This document shows positions 50,058 through 59,948 of a DNA stretch of 64,000 nt, one piece after another. The stretch spans positions 1-64,000 of the forward strand of contig JACPQM010000072.1 in assembly GCA_016190505.1 (NCBI GenBank). The letters run 5' to 3'. Below the pieces are notes generated by a model. That model ran no database searches. It saw only the letters and a list, made by a program, of their open reading frames with translations, and was not told the origin of the DNA. A program made the translations under genes and the position numbers. This DNA is from Chloroflexota bacterium (lineage in GTDB: Bacteria > Chloroflexota > Dehalococcoidia > JACPQK01). Numbering within the stretch: the stretch's first letter is position 1; each line of letters starts with the position of its first letter.

Positions 50058-50576
50058 ATGCATAGTCAAAGAAACCTTGGGTGGAGAGGACTGGTAAGCG
50101 GCCTGGTCTTCTTGCTTGTTGCCGCCGCCATCGGAGCGTTTGCTGCCACAAGCGCCGGCGCGCAAGCGGAAGGGGAGGACCTCGCCCGCCAGGGCCAAGC
50201 GATCTTCCGACAAACTTGCACGGCCTGTCACACCATCGGGGCGGGGAAATTGATCGGCCCTGACCTCCAAGGTGTTACCGGAAGAAGAGAAGCGTCTTGG
50301 CTCAGGGTCCAAGTTCAGTCCCCCTCGGTCCACCAAGCGCAAAACGATCCCGTGGCCATGGCTAACTTTGAAAAATTCCGTATGCGTATGCCGGACCTCG
50401 GGCTGACGCCCCAGCAGGTAGAGGCCGTCATCGCCTACTTGCAGACTGAGGAAACAGTGCCACTAGCCAGACCTGCTCTCTATGTTCCCATTTTGGCAAT
50501 AGGTGCCTTGGCCTTAGCTGGGCTTACTTTACTGGGGATCCGCGTGGGCAGGAAAAAGGTGGAGGTAAGACCGTGA
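50058..50576 (+). CDS. Membrane-anchored monoheme cytochrome c
   Basis: 172-aa class I cytochrome c. An N-terminal signal or anchor helix ends near TSAGAQAE, heme binding is at CTACH, with a distal Met candidate in MRMPDLGL, and a C-terminal transmembrane helix (YVPILAIGALALAGLTLLGI) tethers it outside. It directly precedes narG (overlap of 4 nt), so it should exchange electrons with the Nar complex, either donating for nitrate reduction or accepting during nitrite oxidation. Its maturation fits the Ccm genes at 11 kb. Confidence 0.85.
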   Translation: MHSQRNLGWRGLVSGLVFLLVAAAIGAFAATSAGAQAEGEDLARQGQAIFRQTCTACHTIGAGKLIGPDLQGVTGRREASWLRVQVQSPSVHQAQNDPVAMANFEKFRMRMPDLGLTPQQVEAVIAYLQTEETVPLARPALYVPILAIGALALAGLTLLGIRVGRKKVEVRP

Positions 50577-53500
50577 AGAGCAAATGGTTCAGCATCAGCC
50601 GTGACTCCCGCTCCTGGGAAGACTTTTACCGTAACCGGTGGTCCTATGACTACAGTGTGAGGACGAGCCATGGCGTGAACTGCTCCATGTCGTGTAGCTG
50701 GGAAGTCTTTGTCAAAGATGGGCTCATATGCTGGGAGCTCCAGAAGACGGACTACCCGCAGATTGACCCCGACGTCCCCAACGTGGAGCCCAGGGGCTGC
50801 CAGAGGGGTGTCACCGCCTCCTGGTACCCGTACAGCCCACTACGGCCCAAATACCCCTATGTTCGCCGGGTTCTGTGGGACTACTACCAGCAGGAGCGCC
50901 AAAGGGGCAGGGACCCCGTTGAGGCGTGGGCGAGCATTGTAGAAAACGAGGAGCGGGCCAGAGCGTACAAGTCCGCCAGGGGTAAGGCGGGCTGGAAAAG
51001 GGTCACCTGGGACCAAGCTACGGAGATGGTCGCCGGGGCACAGATCTACACCATCAAGAGGTATGGGCCAGACCACATAGCCAACTTCTCTCCCATCCCC
51101 GCCATGAGCCTCCTCAGCTTCATCTCGGGACACCGGTATAACAACCTGCTGGGGGGCATTTATTGCAGCTACTACGAGTGGTACCATGACCTGCCCCACG
51201 TCTCTTCATCCATGTTTGGCGACCAGACGGAGAACTGCGAAAGCTCCGACTGGTACCACGGCACCTACTGGATCGTTGCGGGCTCCAACATAAACATGAC
51301 CCGCACCGCCGACTGCCACTTCCTCCCCGAGGCCAAGTGCCGCGGGACAAAGGTGGTGGTGGTGTCGCCCAACTATTCGGATGTGGCCAAGTACTCCGAC
51401 CTCTGGGTGCCGGTAGTCCCTGGAAGCGATGGCGCCTACTTCATGGCCTGTATCCACGTCATCCTGAAAGAGTTTTACGTGGATAAGGAAACGCCTTACT
51501 TCACCGACTACGTGAAGAGGTACACCAACCTGCCCTTCCTGGTCGTCCTGGAACGGGAGGGCGAGAAGTACCAGATGGGGCGGTTCCTCAGGGCGTCCGA
51601 TATCGCGGACTACGCTGGGGAAGAGAACGCCGACTGGAAGCTCATCATGGCTGACGCCGACGGCAAGCTGCATATTCCCACCGGCTCCATTGGCTTCAGG
51701 TGGGAGCAGGAGCCTACCGGCAACTGGAACCTGCAACTGAAGAACGCCGTCACCAAGGAGGCCTTCGACCCGCTCCTTACGCTTTTGGGGAAGGCCGAGC
51801 AGAAGGCAAAGGTCTCCTTCAGCGACTTCACCGATACCTTCAGCATCTACATGGGCAGGACCGAGGGGAAAGGGCAAAAGGCCAAAGAGCTTTTGCGCGA
51901 AGTCCCCGCCAGGAAGATTACGACAAAAGATGGCCGGGAGCTGCTGGTGACCACCGCCTTTGACCTGTTGATGGCACAGGCAGGCGTGTCCAGGGGGCTT
52001 GGTGGCGACTATCCGAAAGACTATGACGACCCCAAGCCCTATACCCCTGCTTGGCAGGAGTCGCAGACGGGCGTTAGCCGGAACCTGGCCATACAGGTCG
52101 GCAGGGAGTTCGCCGAAAACGCCGAAAAGACCAGGGGCAAGTCTCTCTTCATCACCGGGCCCGGATTGCAACACTTTTACCACGGCGCTTCTATCTACTA
52201 CCGCAACGAAGCAGTCATGCTTGCCCTTTGCGGCTGCAACGGGGTGAACGGAGGCAACTTTAACCACTATGTGGGAACGCAGCACACTCGCCTGAACGCA
52301 GCTTTCGTGAACCTCAGCGGTGCCCTGGACTGGTCGAGGCCGCCACGGCTCATGAACTCCACGTCTTTGTGGTATTTTCATACCGGCCAGTGGCGCTATG
52401 ACGGCATGCCCCTGGACACCCAGTGGGCCACGGGCGCCAAGAAGATGCCAGAGTACAACCACGCCGCCGACGTGAACGCCCTTGCCGTGAGGCTGGGATG
52501 GCTCCCCTTCTTCCCTCAGGTGGATAAGAAGAACCCCATACAATTGTATCAGGAAGCCGTCCAGGCGGGCTGCAAGACCGACGCGGAGGTGAGGCGGTGG
52601 GTATTGGAGCAGTTCAAGGAGGGCAAACTGAACTTCGCCCTCCAGGATGTGGACGCCCCGGAAAACCAGCTCAAGGTGCTCACTGTCTATCGCGGCAACC
52701 TCATCGGCACCAGCATGAGGGGGCATGAGCTGGCCCTGAAACACTTCCTGGGCACACACCACAATGCCATGTGGGAGGAGGAGCCGGCCAAGGGGTTGGT
52801 GAAAGAGATCAACTGGCGCGAACCCTCGCCCGTGGGCAAGCTGGACCTCCTGGTGAACTTGAATATACGGATGGACTCCTCTGCCAACTACGCAGATGTG
52901 GTGTTGCCAGCCGCCTTCTGGTATGAGAAACACGACGTGACCTTCGGAGATATGCACACCTTCGTCCATCCCCTGACCCCCGCCACTGACCCGCCCTGGG
53001 AGACGAAGCACGACTGGATAGCCTTTCAACTGATCGCCAAGAAGTTCTCGGATCTGGCGCAGAAGCACTTCCCCCAGCCTGTGAAGGACGTAGTCTTCAA
53101 AGCGCTATGGATGGACAGCCCCGACCAGCTCGCCCAACCGTTGGGAGAGGTAAAGGACTGGCGACAAGGGGATGTCGAGGCCATCCCAGGAAAAACCTTC
53201 CCCGACATTGCTATCGTGGAAAGGGACTATACCAAGGTCTACGACAAGCTGGTCTCCCTGGGACCAGATGTTCACCACTATGGCTCCAAAGGCCAATACA
53301 CCGACCTGACCCCCATCGTGGAGCAGGAGCTCAAGAACAACGATGTGCTCACGGTGAAAGACGGCCGGGTGTACTTCGAGAGGCCCGAGCAGGCGTGCGA
53401 GTTGATCTGCCAGATCTCTCCCGAGCTGAACGGCAGGCTGGCGCATCTCTTCTTCAAAGAGATGGAAAAAAGGGTTGGCCTATCTCTGACTGACCTGGTG

Positions 53501-54319
53501 GAGAGCGTAAAGCAGCGGAGGGTGCACTACAGGGAGATCATCTCCCAACCCAGAAGGATTCACACTACGCCCCAGTGGAGCGCCCTGCTGTTCGACCCTG
53601 AAACCGGCAAGGAAAGGACGTTCGGGCCGTGGACGATGAACATCGAGCGGCTGAAGCCGTGGCACACGCTCTCGGGAAGACAGGAAATCTACTATGACCA
53701 CCAGGGGATCCGTGAGTTAGGAGAGGCCCTTCCCACCAACAAGCCACCGCTAGACATGGTAGCTATTGGAGACGTGAACCTCCACAAGTCCGAGGCCAGA
53801 TCCAAGCTGTTCCGGTTCATCACGCCGCACGGCAAGTGGCAGATTCACAGCTCCTTCCGGGACCACTGGCCCATGATGCAACTGTCCCGGGGAGGTCCCA
53901 CCGTGTGGCTCAACCCGGAGGATGCCAAAGAGATAGACGTGAGCGACAACGATTGGGTGGAGATGTACTGCGAGAATGGCATCGAGGTGGTGAGGGCCGT
54001 GGTCAGTCATCAGGTGCCCAGGAATATGGCCATCACTTACCATCAGGTGGAGCGCCATATGAATGTTCCTTTCTCGCCTCTTGCCAAGAAACGAGATCGC
54101 TCTGACCTGCGGGGAGGCAATAACAACGCGACTACAAGGATACTGATGAACCCCCACACGATGATCGGCGGCTATGCCCAGTTCAGCTACTACATCAACT
54201 ACTGGGGGACCAGCCCTTCAGAGAGGGACCACGGGGTGCTCATCCGCAAGATGCCCCTCGCCCAGAAGAATGGGGTGTTCTATTGCGAAGAAGAATTGAA
54301 TAAGCTGCCGCGGGCGTAA
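50573..54319 (+). CDS. narG: Nitrate reductase / nitrite oxidoreductase alpha subunit
   Basis: 1248-aa molybdopterin oxidoreductase (DMSO reductase family). The FS0 cluster ligands are SHGVNCSMSC plus EPRGCQRG (His and three Cys). The Mo-ligand Asp lies in the YEWYHDLPH segment (WYCDLP in E. coli NarG). SIGFRW, GAGLxHWYH-like GPGLQHFYH, and TPHGKWQIHS are all NarG-like. No Tat motif is present, so the active site should face the cytoplasm. The length equals classical NarG. Membrane-bound NarG and cytoplasm-facing NxrA are close relatives, so the direction of catalysis cannot be read from motifs. Confidence 0.9.
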   Translation: MKSKWFSISRDSRSWEDFYRNRWSYDYSVRTSHGVNCSMSCSWEVFVKDGLICWELQKTDYPQIDPDVPNVEPRGCQRGVTASWYPYSPLRPKYPYVRRVLWDYYQQERQRGRDPVEAWASIVENEERARAYKSARGKAGWKRVTWDQATEMVAGAQIYTIKRYGPDHIANFSPIPAMSLLSFISGHRYNNLLGGIYCSYYEWYHDLPHVSSSMFGDQTENCESSDWYHGTYWIVAGSNINMTRTADCHFLPEAKCRGTKVVVVSPNYSDVAKYSDLWVPVVPGSDGAYFMACIHVILKEFYVDKETPYFTDYVKRYTNLPFLVVLEREGEKYQMGRFLRASDIADYAGEENADWKLIMADADGKLHIPTGSIGFRWEQEPTGNWNLQLKNAVTKEAFDPLLTLLGKAEQKAKVSFSDFTDTFSIYMGRTEGKGQKAKELLREVPARKITTKDGRELLVTTAFDLLMAQAGVSRGLGGDYPKDYDDPKPYTPAWQESQTGVSRNLAIQVGREFAENAEKTRGKSLFITGPGLQHFYHGASIYYRNEAVMLALCGCNGVNGGNFNHYVGTQHTRLNAAFVNLSGALDWSRPPRLMNSTSLWYFHTGQWRYDGMPLDTQWATGAKKMPEYNHAADVNALAVRLGWLPFFPQVDKKNPIQLYQEAVQAGCKTDAEVRRWVLEQFKEGKLNFALQDVDAPENQLKVLTVYRGNLIGTSMRGHELALKHFLGTHHNAMWEEEPAKGLVKEINWREPSPVGKLDLLVNLNIRMDSSANYADVVLPAAFWYEKHDVTFGDMHTFVHPLTPATDPPWETKHDWIAFQLIAKKFSDLAQKHFPQPVKDVVFKALWMDSPDQLAQPLGEVKDWRQGDVEAIPGKTFPDIAIVERDYTKVYDKLVSLGPDVHHYGSKGQYTDLTPIVEQELKNNDVLTVKDGRVYFERPEQACELICQISPELNGRLAHLFFKEMEKRVGLSLTDLVESVKQRRVHYREIISQPRRIHTTPQWSALLFDPETGKERTFGPWTMNIERLKPWHTLSGRQEIYYDHQGIRELGEALPTNKPPLDMVAIGDVNLHKSEARSKLFRFITPHGKWQIHSSFRDHWPMMQLSRGGPTVWLNPEDAKEIDVSDNDWVEMYCENGIEVVRAVVSHQVPRNMAITYHQVERHMNVPFSPLAKKRDRSDLRGGNNNATTRILMNPHTMIGGYAQFSYYINYWGTSPSERDHGVLIRKMPLAQKNGVFYCEEELNKLPRA

Positions 54320-54337
54320 GAACGGAGGCGATCGTTC

Positions 54338-55900
54338 ATGAGAGTTAAAGCCCAGTTTAGCATGACGTTCAACCTGGAAAAATGCATCGGCTGCAATACC
54401 TGCACCGTTGCCTGCAAGAACGTGTGGACAAACCGTGAAGGCGCTGAGTACATGTGGTGGAATAATGTCGAGACCAAGCCCGGAATCGGCTACCCCAAGA
54501 GGTGGGAGGACCAGGAGCTGTGGAGAGGGGGATGGGTAAAGAAGGGGAACGGGCTGGGGCTTCGCTACGGTGGAAAGCCCTATATGCTGCTCAACCTGTT
54601 CTTCAATCCGCACGTGCCAGAGATGGCCGACTACTACGGCAACGATGTCTACACCTTCACATACGATGACCTGCACACCACAAAGCAGCTCACCCAGCAG
54701 CCCATGGCCAGGCCCAAATCCATGGTCACCGAGAAGGAGGACATCCCTATTACCTGGGGTGTGAACTGGGAGGACAACGCCGGGGGGGCCCACGTTACCG
54801 GGAAATACGACGTGAACTTCCAGGGGATAAGCAAGGAGGAACACGAGGCATACTTGCGGTTGCGGGATGTGTTCTACTTCTATGTCCCCCGGATATGCAA
54901 CCATTGCGTCAATCCCGCTTGCGTGGCTGCCTGTCCCTCCGGAGCGGCCTACAAGAGGGAGGAGGACGGTATAGTCCTCATTGACCAGACGCGGTGCCGC
55001 AACTGGCGCTACTGTATCTCCGCCTGCCCCTACAAAAAGCCTTATTACAACTGGGTCTCGGGAAAGATGGAGAAGTGCATCCTTTGCTTCCCGAGGGTAG
55101 AGGCGGGCATGCCTCCGGTGTGCTTCCACTCCTGCGTGGGAAAGATCCGCTCCTTCGGCGTCATTCTTTACGACATGGACCGGGTCCAGGAGGCCGCGCT
55201 GGCCGAGGACAGGGACCTGGTTCGGGCGCAAAGGGAGATCATCCTGGACCCCTTTGACCAGAAGGTGATAGAGGGGGCCAGGGAAAGCGGAATTGGCGAC
55301 GATTGGATTGATGCGGCGCAGCGTTCGCCCGTGTACAAGTTGGTCAAGAAGTGGGAGCTGGCGCTCCCCCTCCACCCAGAGTTCAGAACCATGCCCATGC
55401 TTTTCTACCTGCCGCCCCTCAGCCCGATGATGACCAGCGCCGGCCAGGACTCCCCGGGGGATACGGATATCTTTGACATGGCCCAGACCAAAGGCATGCT
55501 TGCCGACCTGGATGAACTGGACAAGCTCAGGGTCCCCATGAAATACCTGGCGAGCCTGATGGCGGCGGGGAACGAGGAGGAAGTGAAGAAGTCGCTCATG
55601 AGGCAGCTCGCGGTAAGGCACTACCAGAGAAGCATACGGGTGGAGGGCAAGCCCAATGTTGACGTGCTCAAGAAGGTGGGGTTGACCGAGGAAGACGCCC
55701 AGGGCATTGTGCGGGGCATCTCCCTCGCCTTTTACAACGAACGGTTTGTGGTGCCCACCACGAAGCGGGAGGCGGCGGACATTAGCCCGTACATAGAGCG
55801 GGGGTTTGCGGGACTTGTGGGGATGGGCCCCTCGACTTCCCTGAAGAGGCGGAGGAGCTACTTCAAGTCGCACCACACCCCGGAGAAAAAGTATGAGTGA
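54338..55900 (+). CDS. narH: Nitrate reductase / nitrite oxidoreductase beta subunit
   Basis: 520-aa electron-transfer subunit with four Fe-S clusters. Cys groups: CIGCNTCTVAC, CNHCVNPACVAACP, CRNWRYCISACP (Trp replaces one Cys, giving the 3Fe-4S centre seen in NarH) and CILCFPRVEAGMPPVCFHSC. It passes electrons between NarG and the heme subunit. It begins 18 nt after narG; the stop overlaps narJ by 8 nt. Confidence 0.95.
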   Translation: MRVKAQFSMTFNLEKCIGCNTCTVACKNVWTNREGAEYMWWNNVETKPGIGYPKRWEDQELWRGGWVKKGNGLGLRYGGKPYMLLNLFFNPHVPEMADYYGNDVYTFTYDDLHTTKQLTQQPMARPKSMVTEKEDIPITWGVNWEDNAGGAHVTGKYDVNFQGISKEEHEAYLRLRDVFYFYVPRICNHCVNPACVAACPSGAAYKREEDGIVLIDQTRCRNWRYCISACPYKKPYYNWVSGKMEKCILCFPRVEAGMPPVCFHSCVGKIRSFGVILYDMDRVQEAALAEDRDLVRAQREIILDPFDQKVIEGARESGIGDDWIDAAQRSPVYKLVKKWELALPLHPEFRTMPMLFYLPPLSPMMTSAGQDSPGDTDIFDMAQTKGMLADLDELDKLRVPMKYLASLMAAGNEEEVKKSLMRQLAVRHYQRSIRVEGKPNVDVLKKVGLTEEDAQGIVRGISLAFYNERFVVPTTKREAADISPYIERGFAGLVGMGPSTSLKRRRSYFKSHHTPEKKYE

Positions 55901-56474
55901 GGTAGCCCACGTGTTGCGGGATACCTATGCCGCCATGGCGGAGCTGTGGTGCAGCCCGGGGGATGTCGAGATGGAGGCCTTAAGAAGGGAGGCGCAGGGG
56001 GCCATCGCCGGACTGGACAGCGTGGACCAGGACGGCGCTGCCTTGCTGTCACGCTTCTTGGAAACGACGGTCTCCGAGGAGGAGTACGTTGAGCTGTTCG
56101 AGCTTGACCCCCAATGTCCTCTCTATCTGGGTAGTCATGCCTTCGAGGAGCCACAGACCTGCGCCCAGGGCGCCGTTTCCGACAGAAACGAGTACATGAT
56201 TGAGCTGCTGGGTATTTACAGGCATCTCAGGCTGGCGCCGAACGGGAAAGAGCTGCCGGACTACCTGCCACTGGTGGTGGAGTTCCTTTCTTTGTCGGCC
56301 GGCTCGGAAGACCCTGTAAGGGAGAAACTTATCAAAGAGTACGTCCTTCCCTTTTTGCCACCCATGCGCGCCAGGCTGGAGGAGTTGGGGACCCCTTACC
56401 TCTATCTCCTGGAGGCGCTGGAGCGGGTGTTGAAGCTGGACCTGGGAGATGGAATGAGGCTAAGCCATGCTTGA
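55893..56474 (+). CDS. narJ: Nitrate reductase assembly chaperone NarJ
   Basis: 193-aa TorD/NarJ-type helical chaperone needed for molybdenum cofactor insertion into NarG; not part of the final enzyme. YVELFELDPQCPLYLGSHAFE and LPDYLPLVVEFLSLSA fit the family. It overlaps narH and narI, consistent with a single translationally coupled operon. Confidence 0.9.
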   Translation: MSEVAHVLRDTYAAMAELWCSPGDVEMEALRREAQGAIAGLDSVDQDGAALLSRFLETTVSEEEYVELFELDPQCPLYLGSHAFEEPQTCAQGAVSDRNEYMIELLGIYRHLRLAPNGKELPDYLPLVVEFLSLSAGSEDPVREKLIKEYVLPFLPPMRARLEELGTPYLYLLEALERVLKLDLGDGMRLSHA

Positions 56475-57165
56475 CAACTTCTTCTTCGTCGCGCTGCCCT
56501 ATATTGCCGTCCTCCTGTTCGCGGGCGGGTCGGTGTACAGGGCCTTCACCGGCGTCAAGACCGCGTTCAGGGGGAGGTTGACCTGGAGCGCCCGGGGAGA
56601 CCTTCTGTGGACTACTCGGTCCACGGGCTTTTTCGGGCGCGCCTCCGTAGGGACATCAGCGCTGAGCCTGCATTGGGGCCTGGTCATCCTTGTCGTGGCC
56701 CATGGGGTGGGGTTTATCGGAGGCGCCGGTGGCTGGCCCGTTCTGGTGGACTTCTTTAGATGGGCCGGCATGTTTGGGGGTCTGCTCGTATTCTACGGCG
56801 CGTCCTGGGCCTTTGTGCGCAGACTCGTCGTACCGCAGTTACGGGCAATGAGCACCCGCGAAGACTACCTCGTCCTTCTGTTCTTGATTGTCATCCCAGG
56901 GCTTGGCCTCTACCATTCGGTGGTGCAGATCGCCTTTGGGGTGTCCTATGCGGTGGGGCCCTGGCTTGGCAGCCTGTTCACGCTGCAGCCCGACCCCAAG
57001 TTGGTCGCCGGCGCTCCCCTGGTCGCCAAAGTGCACATGATCGCCAACTTTATCTTCCTGGCCTACCTCCCCTTTACCAAGCTGGTGCATGTCTTCAGCT
57101 ATCCCATGGCCTACATCACCCGGCCCTACATCTCCATGCGGAGCTATGTGGGGCTGAAAAGATGA
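56467..57165 (+). CDS. narI: Nitrate reductase gamma subunit, membrane b-type cytochrome
   Basis: 232-aa protein with five transmembrane helices; His ligands for two b hemes lie in LSLHWGLVILVVAHGVGF and in AKVHMIANFIFLAYLPFTKLVHVF. It anchors NarGH to the membrane and links it to quinones or, here, perhaps to the operon cytochrome c. It overlaps narJ by 8 nt. Confidence 0.9.
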   Translation: MLDNFFFVALPYIAVLLFAGGSVYRAFTGVKTAFRGRLTWSARGDLLWTTRSTGFFGRASVGTSALSLHWGLVILVVAHGVGFIGGAGGWPVLVDFFRWAGMFGGLLVFYGASWAFVRRLVVPQLRAMSTREDYLVLLFLIVIPGLGLYHSVVQIAFGVSYAVGPWLGSLFTLQPDPKLVAGAPLVAKVHMIANFIFLAYLPFTKLVHVFSYPMAYITRPYISMRSYVGLKR

Positions 57166-57178
57166 AGGCCCTTGAATC

Positions 57179-58447
57179 ATGATGTCCATGTTTAGCCGTT
57201 CAGAGAACAAGGTCCTTGCCCTTTCCTTCACCGGGTTCACTATGGCATTTGCGGTGTGGATGATGTATGGCGTGATGGGCATTCCCATTCGTGGAGAGTT
57301 CGGGCTGAGTGATGCCCAGCTTGCCTGGCTTCTGGCAGCCAGCGCCCTGGCCGGGGCGCTGCCCCGGGGACCCATAGGTCTGCTAACCGACAAATACGGA
57401 GGACGAGTCGTTTTCACGGCGCTGCTCCTCATAGTCGTGCCGGGGGCATTCTTACTGAGCTATGCTCAGACGTATGAACAACTGGTAGGGCTGGCGCTGT
57501 GGACGGGCCTCACTGGCAATACCTTTGTAGTCGGCATCGCCTGGAACTCTGCCTGGTTTCCAAAGGAACGCCAGGGGGTTGCCCTGGGCTTCTTCGGCGC
57601 GGGCAATGTAGGGGCTTCGGTAACAAAGCTCATAGCCCCTCCTGTGATAGCGTTTATACCTGCCGGATATATCGCAGGTGTGGTCCCGAGTGGGTGGCGG
57701 TTTATTCCAATGCTGTATGCCGTGATGCTGGTCATCATGACCCTTGTACTCTGGACTCGAGCCCCCACCCCTGACCGGAAACCAGCAGCTACCCGGAGCT
57801 TTGTCGAAATGCACCGGCCCCTTCGCGCCATGAACGCCTGGAGATTTTCCTACTACTATAACGCCGTGTTCGGTGCCTATGTCGCCCTCTCCCTCTGGCT
57901 GCCGAAATACTATACGGATACCTTTGGAGTTGGCCTCACAACGGCGGCATTGCTAACGGCGAGTTTTATCTTCCCCGCCAGTCTACTACGCCCGGTGGGC
58001 GGTTGGTTATCGGACCGGTGGGGGGCGCGGCGTGCCACCAACACGTTCTTGCTCGTCATGATAGCGACAGGCATCGTGGTTGCCATTCCAGGTCTCATAA
58101 AGTCGCCGTATCTATTCGCAGGCATTGTATTCATCTTCGGTTGCGGGATGGGGGCAGGGAAGGCGTCTGTCTACCGCTACGTATATGATTTCTTCCCCAG
58201 GGACGTGGGTGTTGTGGGAGGCCTTGTGGGACAGATTGGTGCATTCGGAGGCTTTATCTTACCGCCAATCTGGGCCTACACCCTAGCGGCTACCGGCATA
58301 CCTGAGACAACCTGGCTTGTCCTCCTGGCAATTGCCGTCTCGTGTTATGCCTGGCAGCTAATAGCTTCCAGGGCGGAACGTAGGTCCGAGGCACAAGGGC
58401 GTTTGTTTGCCGGAAGCCGAAAAGTTTCTCTGAAAGTCGAAGCATGA
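57179..58447 (+). CDS. Nitrate/nitrite transporter, NarK1-like MFS
   Basis: 422-aa MFS carrier of the nitrate-nitrite porter family with about 12 helices: ALPRGPIGLLTDKYGGR, the first nitrate signature GFFGAGNVGASVTKL and the second GCGMGAGKASVYRYV. It imports nitrate or exchanges nitrate for nitrite, as required for a cytoplasm-facing NarG. Start ATG 57179 or 57182. Its stop overlaps the second narK. Confidence 0.85.
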   Translation: MMSMFSRSENKVLALSFTGFTMAFAVWMMYGVMGIPIRGEFGLSDAQLAWLLAASALAGALPRGPIGLLTDKYGGRVVFTALLLIVVPGAFLLSYAQTYEQLVGLALWTGLTGNTFVVGIAWNSAWFPKERQGVALGFFGAGNVGASVTKLIAPPVIAFIPAGYIAGVVPSGWRFIPMLYAVMLVIMTLVLWTRAPTPDRKPAATRSFVEMHRPLRAMNAWRFSYYYNAVFGAYVALSLWLPKYYTDTFGVGLTTAALLTASFIFPASLLRPVGGWLSDRWGARRATNTFLLVMIATGIVVAIPGLIKSPYLFAGIVFIFGCGMGAGKASVYRYVYDFFPRDVGVVGGLVGQIGAFGGFILPPIWAYTLAATGIPETTWLVLLAIAVSCYAWQLIASRAERRSEAQGRLFAGSRKVSLKVEA

Positions 58448-59844
58448 GCAGAACCTCTACGTGGCTCACAGCCTGGACCCCAGAAGACTCCTCATTCTGG
58501 AAGACGACGGGCAGCCGGATCGCCAGGCAGACTCTGACCATCACCACGGTGGCGCTGATCTTCTCGTTTGCCACCTGGTTCGTGATGAGCGCGGTGGTGG
58601 TCCGCCTGCCGCAGATCGGGTTCCAATTTACCACCTTGCAGCTCTTCTGGCTGGGGGCCATGCCGGGCCTCGCTGGCGGCACGCTCAGGATCATCAACAC
58701 GTTCCTCATTCCGATTTACGGGACGCGGCATGTCGTGTCCATATCCACGCTGCTAAAGATTCTTCCCTGCGTGGCCTTGGGCCTGGCCGTCATGAACCCG
58801 GACACCCCTTTCTGGCTGTTCATCGTCATCGCCCTTGCCCTCGGCTTTGGCGGCGGGGACTTCTCCTCGTATATGCCCAGCACCAGCCTGTTCTTCCCGC
58901 GCCGGCTCCAGGGGACGGCGCTGGGCATCCAGGCTGGGATCGGCAATTTCGGCGTCAGCTTGACCCAGTTCGTGGCGCCCTGGATTATCGGTCTCGCCAT
59001 CTTCGGCGCTCTCCTCGGCGGCTCTCAGGTGTACGAGCGGGCAGGCCGCCCCGCAGCGGATATCTGGCTCCAGAATGCCGCCTTCTGGTTTGTCCCGTTC
59101 CTACTGGTCGTCGGCATAGTTGCCTGGGTCTTCCTGCGCAGCGTCCCGGTGCGGGCAACCTTCCGCCAGCAACTGGACATCTTCAAAGATAGGCACACGT
59201 ACTTCTGCACCATTACCTACGTCATGACCTTCGGCTCATTCTCGGGGCTGGCGGCGGCCTTCCCGATGATGATACGAGCGCTCTACGGCGGCTTTGAAGA
59301 CCCCCCGGACCCCCTCGCTTACGCCTTCCTGGGCCCGCTGGTGGGGTCTCTCATCCGGGTGGTCATGGGATGGCCGTCGGACCGCTGGGGAGGAAGCATC
59401 TTTACCCAGTTCGCCGGGGCGGGGCTCATCATCTGCTCCCTGCTGCTCATCTTTGGGGGATATCTCGCTCCGACCTCCGGTGACCAGTTCCCAGTCTTTG
59501 TCATCGTCATGCTGCTTCTCTTCTTCTTTGCCGGCGCTGGTAACGCCTCCACCTTCAGGCAGTTCCCTATCATCTTCGCCCACTCGCCCCGGCAGGGGGC
59601 GGGCGTTATCGGGTTCACCGCAGCCATCGCTGCCTACGGTCCCTTCATCTTCTCCGGTCTCATCGGGACATCCATCGCTGCCACGGGCTCGGCTGCGGTG
59701 TTCTTCTGGGGGGCCATCGCGTTCTGGTCCATCGCCTCCGCCCTCAACTTCTGGTTCTACACCCGCCCCGGTAAGGAGCGCTGGGACTTCGGCTCCAGGT
59801 GGGGCACCTGGTGGGATGCCAGAGGCAGAACGGCTAGTCCGTAG
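58444..59844 (+). CDS. Nitrate/nitrite transporter, second NarK-like MFS
   Basis: 466-aa paralogue of NarK, with WFVMSAVVVRLPQIGFQFTTLQLFWLGAMPGLAGG, GFGGGDFSSYMPSTSLFFP, GIQAGIGNFGVSLTQF and GAGNASTFRQFPIIF. It is closer to the larger NarK2/NarT type than the first copy. Two different carriers in one operon usually split nitrate-proton symport and nitrate/nitrite exchange. It is the last gene of the nar operon. Confidence 0.9.
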   Translation: MSRTSTWLTAWTPEDSSFWKTTGSRIARQTLTITTVALIFSFATWFVMSAVVVRLPQIGFQFTTLQLFWLGAMPGLAGGTLRIINTFLIPIYGTRHVVSISTLLKILPCVALGLAVMNPDTPFWLFIVIALALGFGGGDFSSYMPSTSLFFPRRLQGTALGIQAGIGNFGVSLTQFVAPWIIGLAIFGALLGGSQVYERAGRPAADIWLQNAAFWFVPFLLVVGIVAWVFLRSVPVRATFRQQLDIFKDRHTYFCTITYVMTFGSFSGLAAAFPMMIRALYGGFEDPPDPLAYAFLGPLVGSLIRVVMGWPSDRWGGSIFTQFAGAGLIICSLLLIFGGYLAPTSGDQFPVFVIVMLLLFFFAGAGNASTFRQFPIIFAHSPRQGAGVIGFTAAIAAYGPFIFSGLIGTSIAATGSAAVFFWGAIAFWSIASALNFWFYTRPGKERWDFGSRWGTWWDARGRTASP

Positions 59845-59948
59845 TGGTAACGCTGTAGTTACCGAAGGGCCTGGGTGGTGTGGCTATGGGCCGGGCCTCC
59901 CAGACTGGAAGGCCAAAGCGGAATCCTGGCGCGTTTACCGTATGTATT

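Noticed and set aside
49436-50059. 207-aa minus-strand ORF ending in the desulforedoxin-like protein
   Set aside because: Only the last 39 residues look like a protein with its own start; the rest is composite sequence through the palindrome.
51150-51240. Loss of the NarG molybdenum-ligand Asp (YDWY changed to YEWY)
   Set aside because: By counting along E. coli NarG from memory, the ligand is the Asp of the following WYxDLP, which is conserved here.
51206-53068. 620-aa ORF antisense to narG
   Set aside because: Long shadow of a high-GC gene with strong third-position bias; no domain and no ribosome-binding site.
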